A program made the position numbers and the translations under genes. Shown here one piece after another: positions 17,390 to 26,675 of a stretch of 64,000 bases of DNA. The DNA comes from Candidatus Sericytochromatia bacterium S15B-MN24 CBMW_12. GTDB lineage: Bacteria > Cyanobacteriota > Sericytochromatia > S15B-MN24 > UBA4093. Under the pieces are notes generated by a model that worked only from the letters and a program-made list of their open reading frames with translations, was not told the origin of the DNA and ran no database searches. The stretch covers positions 1 to 64,000 of the forward strand of contig DAZV01000059.1 in NCBI GenBank assembly GCA_002083825.1, given 5' to 3'. How positions within the stretch are numbered: the first letter of the stretch is position 1; each line of letters begins with the position of its first letter.

Positions 17390-18642
17390 CGTGAGGCTCC
17401 TGTCACGCCCATGGCGCGCTTTAGATCGGCGATGGCAAGATGGTAGCTAGTTTGAGCGCGAATCCAATCGGCATGGGCCGTGGCGATGAGGGACTGGGCA
17501 TCGGCGACCTCGATGATCGAGCCGACGCCGGCACGATAGCGGCCCTGAGCTTGAGCTTGGTTTGCCCTTGCGGCCTCCAGCGCGGCTTGAGCCGCGGGAA
17601 TCCGTTCTTTCGCGCCTTCGAGAGCCAGGTAGGCATTGTCGACGTCTCGCAGGATTTCGATCCGGCGCGCCTCCCGCGTGGCCTTCACGGCGATCTCCTG
17701 CCCTTCGGCCGCCCGAACCTGGCTGCTGACGGCCGGTGCGAACAAGGGCCAGTTGAAGCTCAGCCCTGCTTGCCAGTTTGGCGCTCCCAGCAGGTCTCGC
17801 GCGCGTAAGCCGTAGCTGGCATCCGCGCTCAAGTCGGGATTGCGCCCCGTCTGTGCGGCGCGACGGGAGCCTTCCGCCTGCATGACCTGGGCCTGCGCCG
17901 TTTTCAAGGTGGGGTGCCCCTCGGCCATCGCTTCGAGCTCCCCGAGCGGCTGCGGGGCGAGCGAGGCCGGGAAAACGGGCTCCCCCGCAATCAGGTCGGT
18001 CTGCCCGACAGCGGCTGATACCGACCGTCTCGCCTGGGCCATGGTCGCCTTTGCACCCGCATGAGAGGCTTTGGCCTGGGCCAGGGTCGCCTCTGCGCGC
18101 GTCTGGTCGAGTTTTGCGCTCACGCCTGCTTTCACCCGCGCGCGCGCCTCTTTCACCATCGTCTCGGCCAGGCGGACCTGCTCGGCAGCCTGCGTTTCCA
18201 GTCCGGTGGCTTGCACCCAGGACAGATAGGTCTGACGCACGCCGTAGGCGACCTCGACAGCCCGCAAGTCTGCCAGGGCGAGCGCATTGGCCGTCTGGGC
18301 CTCGGCTTGCAACTGGGCCGCATCGAGCTTACCGAAGGTCCAGAGGGGTTGCCTCACGGAGACGCTCGTGCTTCCGAGGTTGAATGCCTGGGCCGAGGTC
18401 TGGGCCGTCGATACGCTCGTGGTCTGCGAGAGTCCCGCGCTGAGGTTCACCTGAGGCCAGTAGCCGGAGCGCGCGACTCCCTCGGCTTCGGCTTGCGCGG
18501 TCGCGGTCGCCCGGGCAGCCTGAAGCGCGGGGGACTGCTCGAGTGCTTTCAGGACCAGCCCTTCCATCGAAACCGGGGCGGCGAGGGCGGGCGGTGCGAG
18601 GGCCAGCAGGAGCGAGGCCACGATGAGGGCGGGAGGTTTCAT
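17386..18642 (-). CDS. TolC-like outer-membrane efflux protein
   Basis: 418 residues. An N-terminal signal peptide (LIVASLLLALAPPALAA) is followed by two outer-membrane efflux repeats of long Ala/Gln-rich coiled helices and short beta segments such as YWPQVNLSAGLSQTTS and NPDLSADASYGLRARD. It is the first gene of the efflux operon on the minus strand and overlaps the adaptor gene by 4 bp. It forms the trimeric exit duct. Its presence is the main sign of an outer membrane in this organism. Confidence 0.92.
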   Translation of the reverse strand: MKPPALIVASLLLALAPPALAAPVSMEGLVLKALEQSPALQAARATATAQAEAEGVARSGYWPQVNLSAGLSQTTSVSTAQTSAQAFNLGSTSVSVRQPLWTFGKLDAAQLQAEAQTANALALADLRAVEVAYGVRQTYLSWVQATGLETQAAEQVRLAETMVKEARARVKAGVSAKLDQTRAEATLAQAKASHAGAKATMAQARRSVSAAVGQTDLIAGEPVFPASLAPQPLGELEAMAEGHPTLKTAQAQVMQAEGSRRAAQTGRNPDLSADASYGLRARDLLGAPNWQAGLSFNWPLFAPAVSSQVRAAEGQEIAVKATREARRIEILRDVDNAYLALEGAKERIPAAQAALEAARANQAQAQGRYRAGVGSIIEVADAQSLIATAHADWIRAQTSYHLAIADLKRAMGVTGASR

Positions 18643-18964
18643 GAAGGAACCTTTCTTGACGCGGGGCAGAGTTCCCCGTCATGACTACCGTCGAGTGCGA
18701 GGAAAAGTTTCAAGCGTCACTCGAAAATATCGTCGCATGCGACGAATTCGACCCGCGGATCATGCGCCTCGGGAAACTCGCATGATAGCAGGTCGCGCGT
18801 CTGGTGATCCACGCGATAGCTCGGAGTAGGCTGCCGCCATCAATCGTTCGCGTGATGGCGCAAGCGCCCCTGTCAGTTGCGGCGCGAGATCGTGGTATGA
18901 TCCGCCTTCAGCCGCTCCATGAGCGGCATGCCCGCTCGCGCGCTTTCAGATAGATCGAGGATAT
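18643..18964. other. 322-bp divergent intergenic region
   Basis: No gene seen. It must hold the promoters of the efflux operon (minus) and of the DUF3817 gene (plus). It contains a perfect 16-bp palindrome at 18730-18745 and smaller inverted pairs around 18911-18936. Confidence 0.6.
18730..18745. promoter_or_regulatory. Palindrome upstream of the efflux operon
   Basis: TCGTCGCATGCGACGA is a perfect 16-bp palindrome 88 bp before the TolC-like gene start, a suitable place for a repressor. No regulator gene is adjacent. Confidence 0.4.
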
Positions 18965-19276
18965 ATGAGTCCCGTCACGAACTCGAAGTCTCCCATCGTT
19001 CGCTGGTTTCATGCCCTTGCCGTGGCTGAAGGCTACAGTTTTCTCTTGTTGCTGTTCATCGCCATGCCGCTCAAGTACATGGCCGGCATTCCCATGGCCG
19101 TGAAGTTGGCGGGCTCGCTCCACGGCGCGCTCTTCGTCGCCTACGCGGCGTCAGCGCTCTTCCTCTTTACCCATGCGAAGTGGCCCCTGGATCGAATCCC
19201 GGGTGTCCTTTACGCGTCCATCCTTCCCTTCGGAACCTTCGTGCTCGAGCGGAGGTGGCTGCGCGAGAGCGTCTAA
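18965..19276 (+). CDS. DUF3817 small membrane protein
   Basis: 103 residues with three hydrophobic helices. Hallmarks are the opening VRWFHALAVAEGYSFLLLL, then the central KLAGSLHGALFVAYA, and the closing PFGTFVLERRWLRE. Function is unknown; the family lies in the cytoplasmic membrane. A GAGG-like site precedes the ATG and a hairpin terminator follows. It is a single-gene unit. Confidence 0.85.
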   Translation: MSPVTNSKSPIVRWFHALAVAEGYSFLLLLFIAMPLKYMAGIPMAVKLAGSLHGALFVAYAASALFLFTHAKWPLDRIPGVLYASILPFGTFVLERRWLRESV

Positions 19277-19295
19277 TTAGGCTTCCAGAGCCAAA

Positions 19296-19328
19296 TCAGC
19301 CCCCCGAGACCAAGGCTCGGGGGGCTGA
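19296..19328. terminator. Terminator between DUF3817 and endA
   Basis: 13-bp perfect stem (TCAGCCCCCCGAG and its complement), 7-base loop and an ATTTTT run just after on the plus strand. Confidence 0.85.
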
Positions 19329-19376
19329 GGATTTTTGGGGCCCAGCGTGGGAGCATGGGCTCCGCGGTGGGTTGGT

Positions 19377-20207
19377 CTAGCGCAGAAGGAAGTCGGGAAC
19401 GTTCAGCTTGGGGAGGAAGGTCCCCACGACCGCCACGAACTCCGGGCGATCGATGAACGGGTTTCGGTTGCCCTGGTGGCGATAGACGGCGTCGTTGCGG
19501 GCCTGATCCTGCGCCGAAACCGGATCTTGGAGGTGCCAGGCTTTTAGGATCTCTTCTTCGTGGCGGAAGTTCTCGAGGTCGGCATGCTGGCCGTAGACCA
19601 TATAGAAGTACAAGATCGCCCGCGCGGCGTCGCCCTTGTGATCATCCCGCGGTTCGAAGACGGTGGCCCCGTTCGCGTCCGTTCCGAGCTTGCTGCCGCC
19701 CTCGGCCCAGGTGACCTGAACGACCTTGCCGAACGGCAGGGAGCTTCTCCGGGAGTTGGCATTGCAATCCGTGGGGAAGAGATGGTTGAGATCGGATTTG
19801 GCGGTTCCGACGGCGCCCTTGCTCTGGGGCCAGGTGTGCTCGGCGTTGAAGCCCTTACCGCCGCGATACGCGGTACGGCGGCTGGTGACCTGGCTCAGAT
19901 GGCGGCCGGTATAGTCGCAGTCGAGGGTGTCGTCGTTGTCGAGGTCATCCACCTCGGCGAACATGACGTCGCGGGCAAGGTCGTATCCAAGCTCTTTATG
20001 GTTGGAGACGATTCCTGCGAGCGAGCGCAGAAGGGCTTGATTTTGCAGGCCTTCGGCCTTCCGGTAGTAATCCGCGGGAGCTTGGCGCAGCGTGAGGGCG
20101 GTTCCGGGCGTCGTGGTCGCTTGCGGCTGGATACCCTGCAGGGTACCGCAGGCGGCGAGCGAAGAGGCGAGTACGACGGTTGCGAGAGCGGCAAATACGG
20201 GCTTCAA
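19377..20207 (-). CDS. endA: Secreted endonuclease I, lipoprotein
   Basis: 276 residues. A lipoprotein signal ends in LAACGT. The nuclease core has GFNAEHTWPQS with the catalytic His, then SDLNHLFPTDCNANSRRSS, the typical beta-beta-alpha-metal set, and RNPFIDRPEFV near the C-terminus. The family cuts DNA (and RNA) nonspecifically outside the cytoplasm. Anchoring by a lipid suggests scavenging of extracellular DNA at the cell surface or periplasm. Single-gene unit. Confidence 0.9.
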   Translation of the reverse strand: MKPVFAALATVVLASSLAACGTLQGIQPQATTTPGTALTLRQAPADYYRKAEGLQNQALLRSLAGIVSNHKELGYDLARDVMFAEVDDLDNDDTLDCDYTGRHLSQVTSRRTAYRGGKGFNAEHTWPQSKGAVGTAKSDLNHLFPTDCNANSRRSSLPFGKVVQVTWAEGGSKLGTDANGATVFEPRDDHKGDAARAILYFYMVYGQHADLENFRHEEEILKAWHLQDPVSAQDQARNDAVYRHQGNRNPFIDRPEFVAVVGTFLPKLNVPDFLLR

Positions 20208-20401
20208 GGCTTTCTCCTGTCGGATTCGAGCGTGACCTTAAGGTAAGGTTAACATAAATCTCGTCAGGTTGATAGCCCTGAATCGAGGATACTTCTCGAA
20301 TCGAGGGTTTTCTACGGGCTCCCGGGGCTCGGGTCATGCGCCAGAGATTATTGATAGGTTAAGATGCATGGGGCGAGTGGTCGGGCTTTCGCCCGGGCGG
20401 T

Positions 20402-21082
20402 TCAGAAGATGCCCGGTCGCGTCCGCTCGGTGACGTCGTAGCGCTCGAGGTCGGTCCATGGCGCCTTGGCCACTCCGTGCGTGATCGCGCTGTTGGTCCA
20501 GAGTCCCTCCAGCGTCGCCCGAGTGGCGGTATCGCAGAAATCCAGCCAGGGGTAGGCGAAAATCTTGTCGCCTTCCTTGACCTGCACTTCGACTTCCCAG
20601 AAGCCACCCTGGTTGTAGGAGGCGACGGTTCCGAGGCGATCGCCCGCGCTGATCGTTTGTCCTTCGGTCACGAGCGGATCGACCAGGTGCACGTACTTGA
20701 TGACGAAGTTCCTGCCGTAGCGCACCCAAACGCCCTCGACTTCCCCCGCGGCGCCTGGGGAAATGGCTGCTTGAATATAGACCACCATCCCGCCGGCCAA
20801 GGCGTAAATCGGATCCCCTCCTTTTTTGAGATGCAATTCGTACTCGGTGGCGGTCTCTTCGAACCCGCCGCCGCCTTCCGTGACGCCAAAGGGTCCCAGA
20901 TGGCTGACGGTCGATTCGTCCAACGGCCCCTCCCATTTCAGGGCGAGTTTGGGCATGTCGGTCGTATCCGGGACGTAGACGTGGGTCTTGGTATTCGAAT
21001 TGTTCATGTCCGTGCCTGGGCAGCCCGTCAAGGCGATCGCCGAGCAGGCAAGCAGTTGCCACAAGATTGATTTGCTGGCCAT
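20402..21082 (-). CDS. Lipoprotein with degenerate M23 (LytM)-like fold
   Basis: About 226 residues. The lipobox is LTGC near residue 20. The middle, GDPIYALAGGMVVYI … YGRNFVIKYVHL … EGQTISAGDRLGTV, follows the strand order of M23 endopeptidases. The terminal HxH is replaced by WEVEVQV and the first zinc motif is not convincing, so it is probably a non-catalytic relative or uses other residues. The ATG at 21082 has AAGGAGG seven bases upstream and is preferred over the GTG at 21085. Confidence 0.6.
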   Translation of the reverse strand: MASKSILWQLLACSAIALTGCPGTDMNNSNTKTHVYVPDTTDMPKLALKWEGPLDESTVSHLGPFGVTEGGGGFEETATEYELHLKKGGDPIYALAGGMVVYIQAAISPGAAGEVEGVWVRYGRNFVIKYVHLVDPLVTEGQTISAGDRLGTVASYNQGGFWEVEVQVKEGDKIFAYPWLDFCDTATRATLEGLWTNSAITHGVAKAPWTDLERYDVTERTRPGIF

Positions 21083-21144
21083 CACGGGTCCTCCTTCGAT
21101 TCAACGTCGTCGATCCGGAAAAAATGCCGAACGCGAATGTCGTT

Positions 21145-22137
21145 CTAGCGGTTGGTGTAGGCCTCGCGCGACGCTTCCAGTTGTAGGCAGCGCTCCAGCG
21201 TGAGCCGTTCGAGACTCATCAAGCGAAATGCCGTGTAACCATACCCCCAACGTTCCGCCTCGAACGCCGTTTGGGCGTTGCGATACTTGATCCAAGCCTG
21301 CTGGGCCGTCAGGAGCTTTCGTTTTCCGGTCTCGTCGAGGCGATCGCGGAACTCCCGGTAAGCCCGGTTGAGCCGCGCATCGATCTTCGAGAGTTGAGCC
21401 TGGAAATCCGGGATGCTCGGAATGTCGGGGTCTACGCCCTCTTGAAGGAGGAACGACTCGATGCGGTGCGTGCGCTGCGTCGTGGCTTCTTCCTTCGCCA
21501 TGAGCATCAAGACCTCTCCCCACGGGGTACCGCGGGAGAAATCGCCCTCCATTTCGGCATTCGCCTCTCGAAAGACATTCCAGCGCTGCTCGCAATTGCT
21601 CAGCAGGGGTAGCGCTTTCGTGAAGCGAGCCCCCTGTAGAACTCCTTCAAGCCGTCTAATGCCCGCAGTCTCCGCTTTCTCGTCCTTTTGCAGCCGTTCG
21701 AGAGCGGCCCCCTTGGCGGGATGGGGCGCCCGCCCCTTGAACGTGCCGTCACGAAGGTAGGTACCGCCCATCTGGGCTTGAGCGCCGCACCCGCACGTTC
21801 CGGTTTGATCCACGAAAACGGAATTCCCCGCGAAGCGAAGGGTCAGAACGCACGCACCATCCTCGTCAGGCTCATGAAATGTGGCCGTGTTTCCCTTGAG
21901 GACCAGGGTTTCGTCGAAGTCGCAGAGATGGGCGTTGGGACCGGATACCACGGAGATGGCGACCTTGAGGCGTCCCTTGCCGGCATCGGTCACCGCAAGG
22001 TCGCCTTCAGAGGTCGAGTAGCTCCCCAGGATGGCACGCGGCACGGTCTCGTCGCCTCCAGCAGCTCCTTGAACGGGAGACGCAGAAAGTCCCACCAGGG
22101 CCATGACCATTAGCGACCCAATTTGCCACCGACTCAT
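21145..22137 (-). CDS. Exported protein with LprI/DUF1311-like C-terminus
   Basis: 330 residues with a signal peptide ending VQGAAG. The N-terminal half (residues 30-150) is beta-rich with CDF, CVL and CGCG cysteines that may form disulfides. It resembles stress-type barrels seen before DUF1311 domains. The C-terminal 100 residues carry LSKIDARLNRAYREFRDRL, LLTAQQAWIKYRNA and LERCLQLEASR, typical of lysozyme-inhibitor LprI/DUF1311. The precise role is unknown; a periplasmic protective function is inferred. Confidence 0.7.
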   Translation of the reverse strand: MSRWQIGSLMVMALVGLSASPVQGAAGGDETVPRAILGSYSTSEGDLAVTDAGKGRLKVAISVVSGPNAHLCDFDETLVLKGNTATFHEPDEDGACVLTLRFAGNSVFVDQTGTCGCGAQAQMGGTYLRDGTFKGRAPHPAKGAALERLQKDEKAETAGIRRLEGVLQGARFTKALPLLSNCEQRWNVFREANAEMEGDFSRGTPWGEVLMLMAKEEATTQRTHRIESFLLQEGVDPDIPSIPDFQAQLSKIDARLNRAYREFRDRLDETGKRKLLTAQQAWIKYRNAQTAFEAERWGYGYTAFRLMSLERLTLERCLQLEASREAYTNR

Positions 22138-22475
22138 CGCTTGACCTCAATCTTGGTACCCACTCATGTGCTCCGCTTCTTGTACCCCCATCCGATAGAA
22201 CCGCCCGCTCCCATGCCAACCGACGTAGCTCTCCGAAGCAAGTAATCCTCATATAGCGCTCCTCCCGGCTTCGGGCCATTGGAAGCATGAGGCCATGGGG
22301 ACCACTGAGCGAGGAAACCGCGAACCCTTCAATGACGGCTCAGTGGCGCTTGAGCCGAGGGTTCGTCGCGTTCGTACAGCAAATTTGACTCCTCGTGTTA
22401 TTATTCAAGCAAGGGTTTTTGCTGTTTTTTCAACTTATTCGTATTCGCATCCGTTGGTCATCGAAAGGAAGCTTA
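22138..22475. other. 338-bp divergent intergenic region
   Basis: Lies between the LprI-like gene (minus) and the lipoprotein gene (plus). The right part is AT-rich (about 22380-22460) and probably carries the plus-strand promoter. No gene or clear operator seen. Confidence 0.5.
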
Positions 22476-23759
22476 GTGTCCTTGAACCATCGCGTCCCGG
22501 CAGTCGTGTTTATCGCCCTCATGGCCATGACCGGTTGCTTTACGGCACGTCCTGATGCTGTCACAGTCTCCACGCTGCATGCCCAGGGATTGTCGGCGGC
22601 CGACCTCGCCCTGCTCGAAGCGCTTGGGCTCATGACGCGCGCCGGGCATAACTTGTCGGCGGGGGCTTACGCGAATCAAGCCCAGGATTTGACGGCGAAG
22701 CCGGCGACAGCGTCTCGCTACCGCACTCAATCCACGCCGGTCGTCGTCGTGACGGCAGTGGACGGGTTTTATGCGGGGCCATTTCCGAGCGCTCATTCCC
22801 TTCCGAGCAACTATGTCAGGCGACCTGCCGTAGGTTGGTTGACGGCCAACCCTTTGATCTCGACCTCCGGTTCGAGCGTAACCACCGAGACCTGGTACAC
22901 CCCCGACGGGGACACGACGAGTGTTCCGGCCTACTCCAAGGTGCTCACCCGGAACGGCGCGACCGCCAATTATGTGTATGCCGCACCCGAGCAAGTCACG
23001 GCCCTGCCGTCCTTCTTCACCTCCAAGGCGACCTTTCCGCCGGATCCCCAGGTGAAGATAGCCGAGGAAACCTACATCGTCGACACCGACTTCGGGTCGG
23101 GCGGTTCGGCTCTTGGCTATCGTTGGGCGGTTCGCGACGCGGGGGGATCCTTGAAGGCCTGGGTGCGCGCGAAGCAGGTGACGCGAGCGGATGCCAGCGT
23201 GGTCGATTTCTATACGATCCACTCGGATTACCGGTACACGAGCGGGGGCATGCGCCCCGAGCGCTTTACCTATGGCACCTACTATCCCGCCACCGGCATC
23301 GCGCAATCGAGCGACGAGCAGCATGACGCGGCGACGGGCCGCTTCATCTCCCAGGGCGTTTGGCGCGATCTCAGGCTCGGCAAGCAGGTCGCCATCGCCG
23401 ACACCGTCGAGGCGGACGGCTCGGTCGTCCGGATCATGACCTCCGGCACGCTCGTCACGACCGAGAACTATCGTCCTGACGGATCGGGTTTCGGCACGCT
23501 CACGCAGGACGGAGTCCCGCGGGCCACGATGACCTGGCCGAGCGATCGTAACGGAACCATCGTGCTATCCAGCGGCAGTGCCCCTTATAGGGCGAATCGC
23601 GGCATCATGACGCCGGCTCCTGCGTCGACGCCCACTCCCACTCCCACGATCGCGCCGACTGCCGCTCCTACCGCCAATCCACAGCCCACCACGGCACCGA
23701 CCACATTGCCCGGTCCCACGGCCATGGGGACCGCCAGCATCACCACAACTTTCAAGTAA
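22476..23759 (+). CDS. Large lipoprotein, function unknown, Pro/Thr-rich tail
   Basis: About 427 residues from a GTG start at 22476, which has AAAGGAAG seven bases upstream. This start gives a proper lipoprotein signal with the lipobox MAMTGC. The mature part is beta-rich (for example YRWAVRDAGGSLKAWVRAKQ and VVDFYTIHSDYRYTSGG) with no family recognised. The last 55 residues are a Pro/Thr/Ala linker (PTPTPTIAPTAAPT) ending in a short hydrophobic tail, suggesting cell-surface display. It is followed 49 bp later by a second large lipoprotein. Confidence 0.7.
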   Translation: MSLNHRVPAVVFIALMAMTGCFTARPDAVTVSTLHAQGLSAADLALLEALGLMTRAGHNLSAGAYANQAQDLTAKPATASRYRTQSTPVVVVTAVDGFYAGPFPSAHSLPSNYVRRPAVGWLTANPLISTSGSSVTTETWYTPDGDTTSVPAYSKVLTRNGATANYVYAAPEQVTALPSFFTSKATFPPDPQVKIAEETYIVDTDFGSGGSALGYRWAVRDAGGSLKAWVRAKQVTRADASVVDFYTIHSDYRYTSGGMRPERFTYGTYYPATGIAQSSDEQHDAATGRFISQGVWRDLRLGKQVAIADTVEADGSVVRIMTSGTLVTTENYRPDGSGFGTLTQDGVPRATMTWPSDRNGTIVLSSGSAPYRANRGIMTPAPASTPTPTPTIAPTAAPTANPQPTTAPTTLPGPTAMGTASITTTFK

Positions 23760-23808
23760 CTTGACTCAGTTGAGCATCCCGCCTCAAAACGAAAGGGCCG
23801 AAACACCA

Positions 23809-25752
23809 ATGAATATCAAGCGTCTTTCCCTACTTAGCAGCTTGCTGGCCCTGTCGTTGCTGGGCTGTCAGAGCATCGCCCCCATCCAGAAGCCCGGCGT
23901 GACTGCCGATCCGGCCCTAGCGCCGGCAGCGCCCGCGCAAAAGGAGATCGAGCAGGATCGCCCCCTCGAAATCAAGCTGGGCAACGTCACCCTCAACGTC
24001 ACCCTTCCAATCCCCGAACATGCGCGCCGCGCAGCCTATACCGCCCAGGCCATCGATTCTTACTTCTACAGCGACGTCAATCGACTTCGCATCACCGTGA
24101 AGGGCATGGACATGACGGCGCCCGTCGTTATTGACGTCGCCGTGAGCCAGGGGGGGACCACGGTCAGCAGGGATATTTCCTTGCCAGCCGGTAAGAACCG
24201 CCAATTCCTCGTCGAGGCCTTCAGCATCAACGAGTCCTACCGTCCCACTTCGGTCGTCGCCGCGATTCGGGGCGTTTCGGATATCGAGGCTCAGGGCGTC
24301 ACTCCCATCGCGCTCAGCTTCAACTCGACGCCGACCGGCGAGGTCTTCGACAAGCTCATCGACGACGGCCGATCCAACGGCGTCGCCCAGGGATTGGCCG
24401 CGACGCTCGACAGCGGCACGGTGGATACCTGGATCAAGACCAACCTTACCAAGCTGTCGGCCGGACAGTATGCCAATCATCCGAGTACGGTCGATGCGGC
24501 CCTCTTCGAGGCTTACCTCGTCGACCATGCCGGTGCGCTTCCCCCCATCGGCAACGCCGGCGATTTCCTGTTGGGTGGCAAGTTCAACATCACGGTGTTG
24601 AACCGGAGCGATTCTTCCGTGCTCTCCGACGCGACCGTGACGGCCAACGACCTCGGTTCCGCGACGGGTGCTTCGTTCGCGAACGGCGTCTATACGCTCT
24701 CGGGCGTCACCCCCGGCACCTGTTCCGTCACCGTGACAGTGCCCAATCGGGTGCCCACCAGCGTCATCATGACGGTGGGGCCGCGCGGCACCGCCAATGC
24801 CACGGTGCGCCTGGATGGCGACATGCTCGTCAGGAACTACGTGGGAGGCGGCGCTCAGACTCCCGCCAACGGAGTGTCGGCGGAGAACGCCACGATTTCG
24901 CCCGCCGCGGCCGCCATTTTCGGGAATCCCAGCGGTTTGACGTGCAACTACAAAGATCTGCTTTTCTTCACGAGTGGCGGGAAGATCTTCCGCGTCAACG
25001 CGGATCGGACCCTCACGCTGGTGGCGAACGGCAGCTTTACCAAGCTGACGTTCGATGCCTCCGGGAACCTTTGGGGGCGCAGCAGCAATTCCCTCCTTCG
25101 CTTCAATCGACAGACCAACGGTGATCTCTCGGCCACGGGCGAAACCCTCTCGACTGCAGTCTATGCGTTCACCGTGGCGGCCGACGGAGACGTCTTCTAC
25201 CAAGCCACATCGGGGTATATGTATCGGCTTGTCGATGGAACCGGTACCGCTCAGCTGACCTCGTATCCGACCATTACCAGCCCTAGCGCGGTCTACGATA
25301 TCGCGATTGATTCGACCAAGCGAATGTTCTACTCGCAGTACTCTTCTTATTCTAATATTTACTACTCTTACGGCTCGCCTGTCGCCTTCTACTTGGGTGG
25401 GGGGGGGTACGGCTACTTGCCCATCGGTTCGGATCGCACCTCCTCCACTACCGCCGCGAGAAACGCCAACTACTTGACGGTGGATGCCGACGACAATCTC
25501 CTTTACGCGGATCGCAACAATTATTCGATCCGAAAGATCACCCCGGCGGGCAAAGTTTACAACGTGGCGGGAACGGGCGTTGCGGGCTTGAGCCTCGGCA
25601 AGACCCAGCTGGATTCGACGATCCGTTTCAACGTTCTCGGGCAGTACGCCTTTGATAGCGGGAACAACCTCTACATCGTTGATTCGGGTAACGCTCGCAT
25701 CTACCGCACCTACGCCAGCGACGGCCAGGCGGCCGTCACCGCGGCTTTCTAG
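23809..25752 (+). CDS. Large lipoprotein with carboxypeptidase-regulatory-like and NHL-like propeller regions
   Basis: About 647 residues from the ATG at 23809 (GAAAGGG upstream; the frame opens earlier at 23761). Signal with lipobox LLGCQ. Residues 50-190 form a beta domain, followed by a helical stretch. FNITVLNRSDSSVLSDATVTA near residue 260 looks like a carboxypeptidase-regulatory fold. From about residue 360 to the end come propeller blades such as FDASGNLWG, VDADDNLLYADRNNYSIRKIT and FDSGNNLYIVDSGNARIYR, which are NHL/SMP-30-like. A run of nine G (25399-25407) sits inside the propeller and is slippage-prone. Probably a surface binding protein. Confidence 0.72.
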   Translation: MNIKRLSLLSSLLALSLLGCQSIAPIQKPGVTADPALAPAAPAQKEIEQDRPLEIKLGNVTLNVTLPIPEHARRAAYTAQAIDSYFYSDVNRLRITVKGMDMTAPVVIDVAVSQGGTTVSRDISLPAGKNRQFLVEAFSINESYRPTSVVAAIRGVSDIEAQGVTPIALSFNSTPTGEVFDKLIDDGRSNGVAQGLAATLDSGTVDTWIKTNLTKLSAGQYANHPSTVDAALFEAYLVDHAGALPPIGNAGDFLLGGKFNITVLNRSDSSVLSDATVTANDLGSATGASFANGVYTLSGVTPGTCSVTVTVPNRVPTSVIMTVGPRGTANATVRLDGDMLVRNYVGGGAQTPANGVSAENATISPAAAAIFGNPSGLTCNYKDLLFFTSGGKIFRVNADRTLTLVANGSFTKLTFDASGNLWGRSSNSLLRFNRQTNGDLSATGETLSTAVYAFTVAADGDVFYQATSGYMYRLVDGTGTAQLTSYPTITSPSAVYDIAIDSTKRMFYSQYSSYSNIYYSYGSPVAFYLGGGGYGYLPIGSDRTSSTTAARNANYLTVDADDNLLYADRNNYSIRKITPAGKVYNVAGTGVAGLSLGKTQLDSTIRFNVLGQYAFDSGNNLYIVDSGNARIYRTYASDGQAAVTAAF

Positions 25753-25772
25753 GACGCCAGGACTTCTCTCGG

Positions 25773-25811
25773 AAGAACGCCCCGAATCGCGTCGCGATCC
25801 GGGGCGTTCTT
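25773..25811. terminator. Bidirectional terminator between lipoprotein and mug-like gene
   Basis: 12-bp stem (AAGAACGCCCCG and complement) whose loop itself folds (ATCGC-gtc-GCGAT). Convergent gene ends on both sides. Confidence 0.82.
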
Positions 25812-25844
25812 AATGACTGGAAGTTGCCGGCCTCGTGCCCGGCG

Positions 25845-26510
25845 TCAGCGACCTGTTTGATGTTCTGGACCAACTGGGTAGTCCGCGAAGCTGGTCGTCA
25901 GCCTCGCCAACTCGAACCAGACCGTTTCGTCCCAGAATCCGCTTGCTGCCCCTGAAGTCGAGGGCGCGACGAAGATAACGGTGTTTCCGATCCGGCGTTC
26001 GGCCTGCAAGCCGAACTCAACTTTCTTGACCTGCAGGTAGGCCATCGCGGCCTGCTTCCCGTTGAAGCAAAGCACCTTGGGCTGGGAGGCGAGGATCCGG
26101 CGCTCGCATCCCGCACGGTCGTAGTCGGCCTTTTGGAGGGTGTGGTCCATCCCCGCCTTGCCCTTCACCATGTCGGTCAGGCCGATGCCAAGCTCCGGCA
26201 GCAAGACGAATTCCTCGGGCTCGAACTGACGCGGAGTGAGGTCCGTCCGGTGAAGCGTGCGCCAGAACTTGTTGCCGGGGCCCGCGTAGTAAGCTTGACG
26301 GCGAGCAGACTCGGTGCTGGCTGCGGTGCCGCAGAAGACGAGATCGAGGCCTGGTCGCAACAGGTCGATCAGCAAGGCTACCGCCTCACCTCGGCCAGGT
26401 TCGCGGCCGCCACCGGACGGGGCGAACGCTCCGCCGGGAACGAGAAGTTCGATTGAACGGTGGACTTGCTGTCGATCATCTGGCTCCTCGATCGCAGTTC
26501 CCCAAGACAT
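25845..26510 (-). CDS. mug: Mug-like mismatch-specific DNA glycosylase
   Basis: 221 residues. The uracil-glycosylase fold starts at about residue 53 with GLDLVFCGTAAS, then YYAGPGNKFWRTLHR, PKVLCFNGKQA and FVAPSTSGAAS. This matches the Mug/TDG branch, which removes U or modified bases mispaired with G. The usual GINPG of E. coli Mug is GTAAS here, so the water-positioning Asn is absent, as in some bacterial subgroups as far as I recall. About 45 extra N-terminal residues precede the fold, so the real start may be internal. Confidence 0.82.
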   Translation of the reverse strand: MSWGTAIEEPDDRQQVHRSIELLVPGGAFAPSGGGREPGRGEAVALLIDLLRPGLDLVFCGTAASTESARRQAYYAGPGNKFWRTLHRTDLTPRQFEPEEFVLLPELGIGLTDMVKGKAGMDHTLQKADYDRAGCERRILASQPKVLCFNGKQAAMAYLQVKKVEFGLQAERRIGNTVIFVAPSTSGAASGFWDETVWFELARLTTSFADYPVGPEHQTGR

Positions 26511-26675
26511 GCTTGGCTGAGAGCCATTATCGCCCGAACAGGACGGTCATCTCAAGGGCGGATTCGATCGCTATCAGGTCGGCAACCGGGACCTGGAGCG
26601 CGCTCCCTCGGCAGTCATTAAGCGGAGCGAGCTGACTCATCCATCGTAGGCGAAGCGGGCGCTTTTCCCCGGCAT

